Positions 51,288-60,883 of a stretch of 64,000 bases of DNA are shown one piece after another (the first letter of the stretch is position 1; every line of letters begins with the position of its first letter). Where the stretch lies: the NCBI GenBank assembly GCA_002410505.1, contig DHSO01000023.1, positions 13,681 to 77,680 of the forward strand, written 5' to 3'. The position numbers and the translations under genes are program-made. The stretch comes from Cloacimonetes bacterium UBA5284 (GTDB lineage Bacteria > Cloacimonadota > Cloacimonadia > Cloacimonadales > Cloacimonadaceae). Below the pieces are notes generated by a model that worked only from the letters and a program-made list of their open reading frames with translations, made no database searches and was not told the DNA's origin.

Positions 51288-54200
51288 ATGCGAAAAACTG
51301 CATTGATCCTGCTAATTGTGTTGCTAGTCGGCATAGCATGCCTCGAGGCACAAACTACCGGCCGTCTCGCCGTTCGCGTTCGCGACGGGCAAGGGAAAGC
51401 GCTGGAATTTGTGAACGTTGTGGTGATGTCGGGTTCTCAACGCATTACCGGAGGCCAGACCAACGCTAAAGGTCAGGCTATCATTATCAATATTCCACCG
51501 GGAACCTACACGGTTCGATTTACATTAGTCAGCTATGCTACCATGACATTTCAAAATGTGAGAGTCCAGGTAGGACAAACAGCAAACTTATCCCCCGTAA
51601 TGAATCGAGAAGGCATTGTCGGCCCTTCAGTTACTGTTGTGGCAGAACAGGATAAAGTGGAGCGCGACCGCACCGGTTCCTCCCGCCAGATCGAGATGGA
51701 TCGTCTGTCGGATACAGCAGTAACCGACGTTGCCGGAATCATCTCATTGCAAGCCGGAGTCACCAATATCGGCGGCGAATTGCATATCCGTGGAGGAAGG
51801 GCAAATGAAGTTAATTTTACTGTGGATGGAATGAGCGTTTCCGACCCTGTTGACGGTGGTAGCGCGCTTTCCGTAGACACAGACGCGATTAAAGACATGA
51901 AGGTCATGACCGGCGGATTCCCTGCAGAATTTGGCAACGCCCAATCCGGTGTTGTGAACATTGTTACCAAAGACGGCGATCCGTTCTTCTCCGGCAAAGT
52001 GGAGTATAATACAGACCATATCATCGGTGAAGGCCGCAATTCTGACGTCTTGAAATTCGCTATCGGTGGACCAATCGTTCCATTCGCCTCCGACGATCTT
52101 AAAGAACGCCTCACGTTTTACTTCAATGGAGGCGGAGAATGGCTGGATGGCCGCTATAAAGACCTCTATGTTTCCGATCCGAACCAGGAATATGTAAACG
52201 AAGACGGTGTGAGCATATTGGAAGCAGAATATCCCCGCTACGATCCCTATGAAGGGCGGGATAGCTTCCTGGGTGTTGATCTTGGCAACCGCAATTACAA
52301 CAGCTACAATGTAAACCTGAAAACCAAATACGATATAAATCCTGCTCAAAAGATTACTCTGGCGGTACGCGGAGACAGATCTTACTCTACACCCTTCAAT
52401 CCTGCTTTGAGCAGCAGTAACTACTACTGGTGGCGCCATGCCTTGCAGCATTATCGATACGAAGATGTAAAACAACAACAATATATAGGTACCTACGATC
52501 ATATGTTTTCACCCACGATGAACCTAAAGGTAAAGGCCAGTTACTACAAAAAGGACTATGAGGACGGCCCCCGTGGTGTGGATCGGGACAATTTTCTTTA
52601 TATGACTGTCGACCCCGAAAATCCAGGAGATAACTATGTAGATGACGTAGTGACATACGAAAGATATGGCTACTCCAGCATAGACGCCAATGGTGACGGT
52701 GTGCACGATTTTGGCTTTCTGCCAGCTACCGAATGGAAATATCGTATCGCGACACTGGAAGAACCGCGCAGTATACCGGGTTTCCGTGCTCCTGGAACCA
52801 TATATACAGATTTTATCGACGACACCACTGCCACGATCAACTTCCGTACAGACTTTGAATGGCAGCTAAATCAGACCCATCTGGCCAAGACAGGTATTGA
52901 GCTGATCAATCACAACATCGAAAAAGACCAGACTCAGAATTTTCTAAGTATATACCAAGATCGCAGAGATAAGTATCTCAGCCGAATTTATACCTTGAAC
53001 GAAGCAGATGCTACAAACTTCATCGAAAACGGTATAATCCCGGATGCTCTGTATACTATTCACAAAAAAAGCCAGGATCCCCAAGGCCCGGGCGACTTGC
53101 AACCCATCTACAAACCCCTGGATTATTACAATGCCGCCAAATCTGCTGCCGGTAAACGCGATGGTTACTCCGCCAACCCCTGGCAGATGGCATACTACCT
53201 GCAGGATAAAATGGAATGGGAAGGAATGATCGTGAACGCGGGTCTGCGTCTGGACTTCTGGTATCTGGGCTCCAGTTACCAGGTGTTGCAGGATGATGGT
53301 CGATTTGCAGATCGCGAATTTGCCAAAGGTGACCGCTTTCAGATGATGGTTTCTCCGCGTTTGGGCGTGTCTCACCCCATTACCGAGCGCGACGTATTGC
53401 GCTTTGCATACAATTACCAGAATCAATTGCCTCAAATGCAGTATATCTTCACTTCAAAGACTCCGCAAGATGCCAACCTTTCTGATGTCGCCATCACGGT
53501 TGGAAATCCCACCTTGGAACCTCAGATCACAGTTACATACGAAGTGGGCCTCTCCCATCAGTTGAGCGACGACTATGTGCTGGATATGACTGCTTACTAT
53601 AAAAACCTGTATAATTACGTGAGCACCATGCGCGTGCGCAAGGAAGACGAAGAAAGTGTATCCTGGTACGAATTCATCTCTGAAGACTACGGCTCTGCAC
53701 GCGGTATAGATGTACAGCTTGAGAAACTGCTTTCGAACTTCAATACTTGGAGTATCGCTTATTCTCTGGCATGGGCGCAAGGCAACAACTCTGCCACTGT
53801 GATTCAGGATGAAAGCACCTCTCTGCGTGAATTCCCGCTGGATTGGGATGTGCGTCATAATGCATCCATAAACTATACCTTCCGTATCGGCAGAGGCGAG
53901 GAATTCTTTGTTCCCTTTACCAATTTCATATTGCCTCTGGATGATTTCACGGCAAACCTGAACTGGAGCTTTGTATCCGGCGCGCCTTATACCCCGCAAA
54001 GCATGGAAGGCAGCTCGCTTCTGGATACAAACAGCAAACGCATGGACCCCACCAATCAAGCTAATGCCCGCCTAACCAAGGGTATTCAGCTTCCCGGCGG
54101 TAACAGCATGCGTGTCTTTATCGATGTGGAAAACATCTTTAAGGCCAAAAACATAAACAGAGTGTATCCCCGCACCGGTTCTCCCTATGAGGATGGGCAG

Positions 54201-54329
54201 GATCTTGAAGACGACATTTTGCAATATGTGTTCCCGGAAGTGGAATACACATATGGCAAATCCATATTGAACCCGGCTTTTATAAACAACTACCGTGGGG
54301 TGACCTTCGGAGTTTCGTTTAACTTCTAA
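51288..54329 (+). CDS. TonB-dependent outer-membrane receptor with carboxypeptidase-regulatory-like N-domain
   Basis: A 1013-residue outer-membrane receptor. After a signal peptide (KTALILLIVLLVGIACLEA) there is a CarboxypepD-regulatory-like domain (about 22-105; GRLAVRVRDGQGKALEFVNVVV), then a plug (about 115-235; HIRGGRANEVNFTVDGM, GGFPAEFGNAQSGVVNIVTK) and a long barrel ending in the expected aromatic residue (FGVSFNF). This layout is like the SusC/Oar class. I start at 51288, after GGGAGGTCCATCG. The energising genes follow directly, so the receptor is likely served by its own Ton complex. Ligand unknown. Confidence 0.92.
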   Translation: MRKTALILLIVLLVGIACLEAQTTGRLAVRVRDGQGKALEFVNVVVMSGSQRITGGQTNAKGQAIIINIPPGTYTVRFTLVSYATMTFQNVRVQVGQTANLSPVMNREGIVGPSVTVVAEQDKVERDRTGSSRQIEMDRLSDTAVTDVAGIISLQAGVTNIGGELHIRGGRANEVNFTVDGMSVSDPVDGGSALSVDTDAIKDMKVMTGGFPAEFGNAQSGVVNIVTKDGDPFFSGKVEYNTDHIIGEGRNSDVLKFAIGGPIVPFASDDLKERLTFYFNGGGEWLDGRYKDLYVSDPNQEYVNEDGVSILEAEYPRYDPYEGRDSFLGVDLGNRNYNSYNVNLKTKYDINPAQKITLAVRGDRSYSTPFNPALSSSNYYWWRHALQHYRYEDVKQQQYIGTYDHMFSPTMNLKVKASYYKKDYEDGPRGVDRDNFLYMTVDPENPGDNYVDDVVTYERYGYSSIDANGDGVHDFGFLPATEWKYRIATLEEPRSIPGFRAPGTIYTDFIDDTTATINFRTDFEWQLNQTHLAKTGIELINHNIEKDQTQNFLSIYQDRRDKYLSRIYTLNEADATNFIENGIIPDALYTIHKKSQDPQGPGDLQPIYKPLDYYNAAKSAAGKRDGYSANPWQMAYYLQDKMEWEGMIVNAGLRLDFWYLGSSYQVLQDDGRFADREFAKGDRFQMMVSPRLGVSHPITERDVLRFAYNYQNQLPQMQYIFTSKTPQDANLSDVAITVGNPTLEPQITVTYEVGLSHQLSDDYVLDMTAYYKNLYNYVSTMRVRKEDEESVSWYEFISEDYGSARGIDVQLEKLLSNFNTWSIAYSLAWAQGNNSATVIQDESTSLREFPLDWDVRHNASINYTFRIGRGEEFFVPFTNFILPLDDFTANLNWSFVSGAPYTPQSMEGSSLLDTNSKRMDPTNQANARLTKGIQLPGGNSMRVFIDVENIFKAKNINRVYPRTGSPYEDGQDLEDDILQYVFPEVEYTYGKSILNPAFINNYRGVTFGVSFNF

Positions 54330-54352
54330 ATTATTCCAAGGAGGAATCATAA

Positions 54353-55102
54353 ATGAGAAAATTCTCGTACATAGTGCTGCTGATCACACTGGTGAGTGTA
54401 TTGATCCCTGGTATGGCTTTTGCCCAGGAAGCAGTTGAGGAAACAGCCGCGGCTGCGAGCAGCAGTGGTATGGAGAGCTTTGCCGAATTGGTATTTGGCA
54501 GTGGCATGGTAAAATGGTTTAAAGATGGTGGATGGGCGATGTGGCCTATCCTCCTTGTAGCGCTATATGGTATTGCCTATGTTGTATGGAAATTCATCGC
54601 TCTTATCTACGGCAAGGTAAACTTGAATGCCTTCTTGAACAAAATTCTTCCTCTTGTGAAAGACAAGAAGTATAAAGAAGCTGTTGAGATTGCCAAAAAC
54701 ACTCGCGGTCCCGTGGCAGCAATCATTTATGCCGGTCTCTTGAAAGCGGATGGTGGCATCCCTGCCGTTGAGAAAGCCATCGAAAATGCTGCCATGATCG
54801 AAATGAGCTATCTCGAAAAAGGTTTCCTGGAGCTTTCAACCGCCATTACTCTTGCTCCGATGCTGGGATTCCTTGGTACCGTGGCCGGTATGATCAGTGC
54901 CTTCGACGCTATCGCTGCAGCTCGTGCGGTGGACGCAACCATCGTGGCAAGTGGTATCAAGATCGCTCTTATCACTACCGAAGCCGGTCTGATCGTAGCT
55001 ATTCCCGTGCAGTTTTTCAATAACATCTTTGTAACAATGGTAGATGGTATGGTTATCGATATGCAGAAAGCAACTGAGAAAGTTGTGGAAGCAATGCTGT
55101 AA
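54353..55102 (+). CDS. exbB: MotA/TolQ/ExbB proton channel protein with signal peptide
   Basis: A 249-residue proton-channel protein. An unusual cleavable-looking signal peptide (FSYIVLLITLVSVLIPGMAFAQ) precedes the standard three membrane segments (about 62-82, 160-182, 200-225). The conserved ITTEAGLIVAIPVQ and GFLGTVAGMISAFDAI stretches mark the family. It forms the pentameric channel that, with ExbD, energises TonB. ExbB proteins with an added N-terminal segment are common in FCB-group bacteria. 23 bases after the receptor gene. Confidence 0.92.
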   Translation: MRKFSYIVLLITLVSVLIPGMAFAQEAVEETAAAASSSGMESFAELVFGSGMVKWFKDGGWAMWPILLVALYGIAYVVWKFIALIYGKVNLNAFLNKILPLVKDKKYKEAVEIAKNTRGPVAAIIYAGLLKADGGIPAVEKAIENAAMIEMSYLEKGFLELSTAITLAPMLGFLGTVAGMISAFDAIAAARAVDATIVASGIKIALITTEAGLIVAIPVQFFNNIFVTMVDGMVIDMQKATEKVVEAML

Positions 55103-55123
55103 AGGCCCCAAGGGAGATAGATA

Positions 55124-55549
55124 ATGAAAATAGGACGAAAAAGGAAGAGCAAAGCCGAGATCCCGACCTCGTCGATGTCCGACATTGCATTCCTCTTGAT
55201 CATCTTTTTCATGGCAACTACCAAGTTCGACGTGAAAGAAGGGATTAAGATAGTCCTTCCCCAAGCGGCCGAAGAAGGATCTGAGCAAGCTCAGACTCTT
55301 ACTCTTACAGAAAAAGAGATGACCCGTTTGCAAATTACGGAAGATGGAAGAATTGCGGTAAACAACGAAGCTCCCCGCGCTTATGAGAGCGGTGAGTTGG
55401 ATGCCCTGATTCAGCAAAAAGTAAAGATTAACCAACAGATGATCTTCAAGGTAATCACCGATCGTGAAGCCACATACGACAGCATGATCCGCGTGGTTGA
55501 CCGGCTCAAAGCGGCCAAGATAGAGAAGATCTCGCTGTCAACAAATTAG
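55124..55549 (+). CDS. exbD: ExbD/TolR biopolymer transport protein 1
   Basis: A 141-residue protein with one N-terminal membrane segment. The functional motif is SMSDIAFLLIIFFMATTKF, in which the aspartate is the proton-binding residue. A periplasmic domain (LTLTEKEMTRLQITEDGRIAVNNE... MIRVVDRLKAAKIEKISLST) follows. First of two ExbD genes, 21 bases after exbB. Confidence 0.92.
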   Translation: MKIGRKRKSKAEIPTSSMSDIAFLLIIFFMATTKFDVKEGIKIVLPQAAEEGSEQAQTLTLTEKEMTRLQITEDGRIAVNNEAPRAYESGELDALIQQKVKINQQMIFKVITDREATYDSMIRVVDRLKAAKIEKISLSTN

Positions 55550-55558
55550 GAGAGAGAC

Positions 55559-55993
55559 ATGGCAAAGTTTAAAAAAGAAAGAAACCGCGACGTCAGCATC
55601 CCCAATGGATCGATGTCCGATATCGCGTTTTTGCTGTTGCTCTTCTTCATGGTTAGTACTGTGTTCGTTCAGGAAAAGAAATTCTGGGTAGAACGCGATC
55701 GCTGGCCTATTGCTGAAAGCATTGAGCGCATCCCGCGTAATCATACTACAACCATCTACGTGATGAGGGATGAGACTATTTTAATCGACGATATCCCCAC
55801 CCGTATCGAGAGTTCCGAAGATGTGTTTGTGTCTTCCACTCTGATCAGGAAAAAAGCTGATGATCCCGAATTGGTGGTTTGTTTCAGAACCGATCGGGAC
55901 ACCAAATATGGAGTAATGTCCGATGTTATGCGCCAGCTTCAGGATGCACAAACCCTGGTAGTGGCCTTTGAAACCCAACAGCGGCAAAATTAG
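55559..55993 (+). CDS. ExbD/TolR biopolymer transport protein 2
   Basis: A 144-residue ExbD paralogue with the same segment (SMSDIAFLLLLFFMVSTVF) and its essential aspartate. The periplasmic part differs clearly from the first copy (IPTRIESSEDVFVSSTLIRKK). Two distinct ExbDs side by side, as seen in FCB-group Ton clusters, suggest a heteromeric peptidoglycan-binding pair. Ten bases separate it from each neighbour. Confidence 0.92.
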   Translation: MAKFKKERNRDVSIPNGSMSDIAFLLLLFFMVSTVFVQEKKFWVERDRWPIAESIERIPRNHTTTIYVMRDETILIDDIPTRIESSEDVFVSSTLIRKKADDPELVVCFRTDRDTKYGVMSDVMRQLQDAQTLVVAFETQQRQN

Positions 55994-56002
55994 GAGGCAA
56001 AG

Positions 56003-56635
56003 ATGAAACAGCAGTTGAACGATTGGAAAGACGTAGCAAACAGCCAATTCAGCAAAGCTTTTGCGCTTTCCGTTACAATGTTGCTCTTTGCGATGATGGT
56101 TACTCCCAAGATTGAAGTGCGCAAGCAAGTCTTCAAGACCCAGCAAATGGAGCTTGTGGATATACCGATGGAAGAGCGCGAGAAGATAGAAGCCCCGGAA
56201 ACTGAGGTTCAGATAGTCATCCCTCTGGTGATCAGCGATGTGTTGGGAACCGAGGAAGTAGATATGGAAGCTTATACGGCTGCACTGTCGGAAATCGGGG
56301 ACATTACGAAAACAACTACCGGCAGCCTGAACCAGGTAGATGAACGCCCGGCGTATTTTGTGCCCTACGATGATCCGCCGGTTGTGATTGGCAGCATCAA
56401 TCCGGTATATCCGGAATTTGCCAAACGCAATGGTGTTCAAGGTACTGTGGTATTGGAAGTGGAAGTGCTGAAAGATGGCTCTATCCGCAATATACACGTG
56501 AAACGTTCGGTTCCGGGCGGCTTGGATGAAGCTGCTATCGAAGCCGTACGTAAAGTAAAATTTCAACCTGGAAAAAGTAGCGGGCAGCCAGTTGATGTGC
56601 TGCTCATTATACCGGTTGAATTTAAACTTAATTAA
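56003..56635 (+). CDS. tonB: TonB-family energy transducer
   Basis: A 210-residue TonB-type protein: one N-terminal membrane segment (AFALSVTMLLFAMMVTP), a periplasmic acidic linker without a strong Pro/Lys stretch, and a C-terminal TonB domain (about 125-210; INPVYPEFAKRNGVQGTVVLEVEVLKDGS and AAIEAVRKVKFQPGK). It should contact the TonB box of the receptor encoded at the head of the operon. 10 bases after exbD2 and 14 before the next gene. Confidence 0.92.
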   Translation: MKQQLNDWKDVANSQFSKAFALSVTMLLFAMMVTPKIEVRKQVFKTQQMELVDIPMEEREKIEAPETEVQIVIPLVISDVLGTEEVDMEAYTAALSEIGDITKTTTGSLNQVDERPAYFVPYDDPPVVIGSINPVYPEFAKRNGVQGTVVLEVEVLKDGSIRNIHVKRSVPGGLDEAAIEAVRKVKFQPGKSSGQPVDVLLIIPVEFKLN

Positions 56636-56649
56636 CCCGGGAGTGATTA

Positions 56650-59600
56650 ATGAAGTTTAATAAACATGTGTTCTGCTTGATCATAATGACCTTATTAGCG
56701 GTCACTTATGTCTTTGCGAACAAGGCAACACCCTCTACCGGAACCAAGAAATTGGATCTGGATTATTATCACAATGTGGGTAATATTTGGTTGAGGGTTA
56801 GTAACTATGGATTTTTTGGATCCGGAGACGACGCAGTGCCTCAATATCCGTCCTTGGAGTATCCCGGCGGTAGCGGAGTTGATTACCTCTACCAGGGCGC
56901 GCTTTGGTTCGGAGCCAAGAAACAAAGACGCGACATCTCTGGGAGAAAACTGTATTGGAAGCATTATCCTCCGCAATCTAAGGATGATTATACCTATGAA
57001 GGTAGCGATCTGTGGGATTCCAGCATGACCCCACTATTGGATACTTTGGTTACGGTTGGATTCGATGGAGACGATGACCTTTATGAATTTCTACCGGCCT
57101 ACAATCCCTTAATTGCGACTCATCCAACTTATGAATTGTATAACCGATACGATGCCATTGCTACCGCGTCTACACGTACTCAAAAGCGTGGAGTCGATGA
57201 CGACGGTGATGGTTTGATCGATGAAGACTTCCCCGGATATACCTTTCCCTTCCGGGCGGATAATGAGTTACCCGAGGCCTTCCAGACTTTTGGAAGCATG
57301 TATCCCAGTGAACTGTCTTCAATGGATTTAGCTCTGTTGAGCGAGCCTGAAAACTACGAGATATGGTTCCCACTGGGCTTTATGAATCTATACGATCCCG
57401 ACCTTCAGCATGGAGCAAGGACATACACATATTCCAAGCCTTACGATGATGATTTTGACGGACGCATGGATGAGGATGGTGCCCCTGTGTCGGAACAGGA
57501 TTTTATTGGCTATTATTATGACTACTGTCCTCTGGGAATCACTACTGTGGATCGAGATTATGGCGGTAGTAAGGGTCAAAACACACATTATCCGTTAAAC
57601 ATCAAGGTGCGTCAGATGAGTTATCAATGGAGCTACGATTACATCAAAAACTTGGTGTATATTGAGTTCAACATTACAAACATGAACGTAGCAGATACTT
57701 TGTATGACTGCGCAATGGGTATATACATGGATTCCGATATCGGCCCAAACACATATGGATCTGAAAAAGCTGCGGACGATAAATCCGGCTATGTGAAGGG
57801 TGAGGGCTATGAATTTGCTTATACCTACGATGCGGATTTTGATCATGGTCTAAGCCCGGGTCTCGTAGGGGCTCGTGTTTGCAGCCCAGATCCCGATGCT
57901 CTTGAGTTCCACTGTTGGTATTGGAAAGTTGGGAACGGTCCCGACGACTCCGATCCAAGGGATGTAGGTCCCACTATAAAAACCTCAAATCAGAAGTATT
58001 GGCTGCTTACAGGTACTAACCCTGACGATATTAAATACACGCCACTCAGACCTGAAGATTCCAATATAATGGAATGGGAACAGCCCTCTCCCAACGACAC
58101 CCGTTTCCTTTTTGCATTCTACGGTGCTCAACCGGATAACCCAGGGGATTATAATGCGACTGATGAGTATGGCAATTATTACAAACGCTGGAACCTTGCC
58201 CCCGAAAAGACCATGAAGATCGTGGTTGCGGTATTCCCCGGTGACACCAAGGAAGAGCTTAAATCCCAAGCATCCTGGGCAAAGATTATCTACGGTAAGG
58301 CTCAAGATCTTGTTACGGTGATTTTGCCTGATACCTTCCCTCACTACAATCCGCCTGAACCACCGGAGATTCCAAATATGCATGCAGAAATCGTGCAATC
58401 CGACACCGGGACTTCAATCGATGTGTATTGGGATAACCGTTCCGAATTTTCGTATGACTTTATGAACGTGCCCACTGCAGAAATCGGCTGGCAAAATCCT
58501 CATTCTAGCGATTATACTCCTGTCACGGACCTGGACAGTTGGCCTACTCCGGATCAGATAGCGGGGAATTGGCCGGATTATTGGCCTGAGGAGTTTAGAT
58601 TTCCCTCCAGCTCGACCGAAGTATACCCATACAAAAACAACGCCGTGGTAAATCCCTTTACTGGTTTTCGCCTAAGACACGATTTTCAAGGCTACACCAT
58701 GTGGGGCCGTTCCGGTAGCGGAAGCAGCGAAGACTGGCAACAGATCCGCCGCTGGGACAAAATTGACACAGATTTAGACAGGCTTGACTATGACGTCGCC
58801 ATGCATACTGTTTATGATTCTTTGCGCAAGGATTATGGCGGTTACACCGGCATCGACATGGATCTGCCCAATCCATCCAATTCATCGATCATGAGTGAGC
58901 GAGGATGGCAAGCGAGCACAGAAGAATACCAAAAATTCTATAAGCTTGACCAATATTACAGCTTCGAGCCCAATGGTGCCATATTCCATGGCTGGCCTTT
59001 GTACGATCCCGATAAGGATTGGACTCCGGAAATTCAAGCTCAAGCAGATCAGATCGCAGAGGATAACGCAATGCTCTCCGATACTGATATCTCGAAGCTG
59101 CAGGCAAGATTGTTCATGCATCCATATCTGAAAGACGAGATAAATCGTCCCGATTTGTTCGATGTGCTCTACGACACAAGGATGATCCCTCTGAAGGGCT
59201 TTGCGTTCCCGGGTGTCGATGCTGATCCGGAAGCTGAACAGATAGAACTACTCAAAAAGCAACGGCTTGCTCGCAGATTCTATAAAGCTACGATAAATCA
59301 TCCACCTCGAGGCGTGGAATACTATGTAGCACTTACCGCCTACGATCGCGGTATTCCGGAGCAGAAATTGAGCTATCTGGAAACCGGTCGTGACGCGGAC
59401 GCAAACATGAAAATTCTCTTCCCCGGTACCCTGGCTCGGGATGATATGAAAGACATCATGGTAATCCCCAATCCTTATATCGGTCGCAGCAAGTTTGATG
59501 GTCGCCGCGAAAATGACGAAAAGGGAGATAAGAGCCGCCGTTTGTGGTTCACAAACCTCCCCAGACGTTGCACGATTCGCATCTATACTCTGGCCGGAGA

Positions 59601-59814
59601 CTTGGTGGACACTATTCATCATGATGGTGCCTCAGTAACCGATATAGTGACAATATCCAAAGCTGCCACACAGGGTATCGCAGCAGATGGTATGGAGTCT
59701 TGGGATCTACTGTCCAAAAATAACCAGATTATCGCCCCCGGCGTGTATCTGTTCAGTGTCGAAAATAAAGACAGTGACAAAGTTAAAGTCGGCAAGTTTG
59801 TCGTGATTAAATAG
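56650..59814 (+). CDS. Large secreted protein with acidic calcium-loop-like repeats
   Basis: A 1054-residue exported protein of a type I recognise only by layout. A signal peptide (FCLIIMTLLAVTYVFA) is followed by YYHNVGNIWLRVSNYGFFG, an early block often seen in large proteins of related phyla. DxDxDG-type acidic loops occur at DDDGDGLIDED near 178 and DDDFDGRMDEDG near 268. A fibronectin-like region sits near 580 and the C-terminus (VIPNPYIGRS ... IRIYTLAGDLVDT ... APGVYLFSV) is a divergent form of the sorting-type module. Probably a surface or extracellular protein; no enzyme motif is visible. Confidence 0.7.
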   Translation: MKFNKHVFCLIIMTLLAVTYVFANKATPSTGTKKLDLDYYHNVGNIWLRVSNYGFFGSGDDAVPQYPSLEYPGGSGVDYLYQGALWFGAKKQRRDISGRKLYWKHYPPQSKDDYTYEGSDLWDSSMTPLLDTLVTVGFDGDDDLYEFLPAYNPLIATHPTYELYNRYDAIATASTRTQKRGVDDDGDGLIDEDFPGYTFPFRADNELPEAFQTFGSMYPSELSSMDLALLSEPENYEIWFPLGFMNLYDPDLQHGARTYTYSKPYDDDFDGRMDEDGAPVSEQDFIGYYYDYCPLGITTVDRDYGGSKGQNTHYPLNIKVRQMSYQWSYDYIKNLVYIEFNITNMNVADTLYDCAMGIYMDSDIGPNTYGSEKAADDKSGYVKGEGYEFAYTYDADFDHGLSPGLVGARVCSPDPDALEFHCWYWKVGNGPDDSDPRDVGPTIKTSNQKYWLLTGTNPDDIKYTPLRPEDSNIMEWEQPSPNDTRFLFAFYGAQPDNPGDYNATDEYGNYYKRWNLAPEKTMKIVVAVFPGDTKEELKSQASWAKIIYGKAQDLVTVILPDTFPHYNPPEPPEIPNMHAEIVQSDTGTSIDVYWDNRSEFSYDFMNVPTAEIGWQNPHSSDYTPVTDLDSWPTPDQIAGNWPDYWPEEFRFPSSSTEVYPYKNNAVVNPFTGFRLRHDFQGYTMWGRSGSGSSEDWQQIRRWDKIDTDLDRLDYDVAMHTVYDSLRKDYGGYTGIDMDLPNPSNSSIMSERGWQASTEEYQKFYKLDQYYSFEPNGAIFHGWPLYDPDKDWTPEIQAQADQIAEDNAMLSDTDISKLQARLFMHPYLKDEINRPDLFDVLYDTRMIPLKGFAFPGVDADPEAEQIELLKKQRLARRFYKATINHPPRGVEYYVALTAYDRGIPEQKLSYLETGRDADANMKILFPGTLARDDMKDIMVIPNPYIGRSKFDGRRENDEKGDKSRRLWFTNLPRRCTIRIYTLAGDLVDTIHHDGASVTDIVTISKAATQGIAADGMESWDLLSKNNQIIAPGVYLFSVENKDSDKVKVGKFVVIK

Positions 59815-59823
59815 GGAGGAACT

Positions 59824-60855
59824 GTGAAAAAGAATATTATCCTGATCCTCGCTTTAGCCGTTATGCTTTTGCCTCTATGTGTTCAAGCCAAGCCTTTTGG
59901 TAAGACTGGCACAGTAGGTATGCAATTTCTGAAGCTGGGTGTCGATGCTCGTGCCATAGGTATGGGTGAGGCCTATACCGCGGTAAGTGACGATATCTCT
60001 TCTGTGTATTGGAATCCTGCCGGATTGGCTCCTGCTTTCCAAAACCAGGTGTTTGTATCCCATACCAATTGGGTTGCCGACATCATGCACGAGTTTGTGG
60101 CAGCTACATACACCAACGGCGTATCCACATTCGCGGCGTATGGATCGGTTTTGCATATGGACAAACTTGACGTAACAGAAGAAGAGGTCTTTGGCCCCAC
60201 AGGGGAAACTTTCACAAATAGCAATATAGCTTTAGGGCTATCCTATGGTCAGCAATTTACCGATAAGTTCTCTGCTGGCATTGGTGTAAAGTACTTGCGT
60301 GAAAACCTCTATGTGTATGATGTAAACAGCTATGCGATGGATCTTGGTTCCATGTATAACACCGGATGGAAAAACATCAAGATCGGTATGGCATTAAAGA
60401 ACTTTGGTCCTGATATTCGCTATCGAGTCGACGACGATGATGATGGTCTTACTGACGAAGATCCTTTCGATTTGATCGATAACGACGGTGACGGATTAAT
60501 TGATGAAGACGGCCCTGAACTGGAAAGTAAGATTCCAATGCACTTTTCTTTGGGTGTATCCGGAGACCTGATGCGCAACGATACCGGGTACTTGATTGCA
60601 TCCATTCAAATGGATAACGTGATTGACCGTCAGGAGACATGGAACTTGGGTACCGAGTACAAGCTGGGGAATCTATTCCTCAGAGCCGGATACCAAATCA
60701 ACTATGATGCTGCCGGATTCAGTGCCGGTGCCGGCTGGCAGGTCCCCACTGGTATTGGAGTATTCAACATAGATTACGCCTACACAGACATGGGCCTACT
60801 TGCTGAAACAATGATAAAGAGCGCTCATCGCGTTTCACTCAAGATGAGATATTAA
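59824..60855 (+). CDS. PorV/PorQ-family outer-membrane protein with acidic loop insertion
   Basis: A 343-residue outer-membrane barrel with signal peptide (NIILILALAVMLLPLCVQA) and the PorV-type motif GMQFLKLGVDARAIGMGEAYTAVSDDISSVYWNPAGLA. A loop near residues 202-238 inserts two calcium-loop-like acidic repeats (VDDDDDGLTDEDP and DNDGDGLIDEDG), matching those of the preceding gene. PorV proteins are type 9 substrate shuttles in Bacteroidota. Start is GTG at 59824, after TAGGGAGGAACT. A second PorV/PorQ-type gene is at 43.7 kb. Confidence 0.8.
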   Translation: MKKNIILILALAVMLLPLCVQAKPFGKTGTVGMQFLKLGVDARAIGMGEAYTAVSDDISSVYWNPAGLAPAFQNQVFVSHTNWVADIMHEFVAATYTNGVSTFAAYGSVLHMDKLDVTEEEVFGPTGETFTNSNIALGLSYGQQFTDKFSAGIGVKYLRENLYVYDVNSYAMDLGSMYNTGWKNIKIGMALKNFGPDIRYRVDDDDDGLTDEDPFDLIDNDGDGLIDEDGPELESKIPMHFSLGVSGDLMRNDTGYLIASIQMDNVIDRQETWNLGTEYKLGNLFLRAGYQINYDAAGFSAGAGWQVPTGIGVFNIDYAYTDMGLLAETMIKSAHRVSLKMRY

Positions 60856-60883
60856 AACAATGATAATAATTACTGGAGGAACA

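Noticed and set aside
51744..52502. 252-codon minus-strand open frame
   Set aside because: It lies opposite the TonB-dependent receptor, which has clear homology; the minus product looks random.
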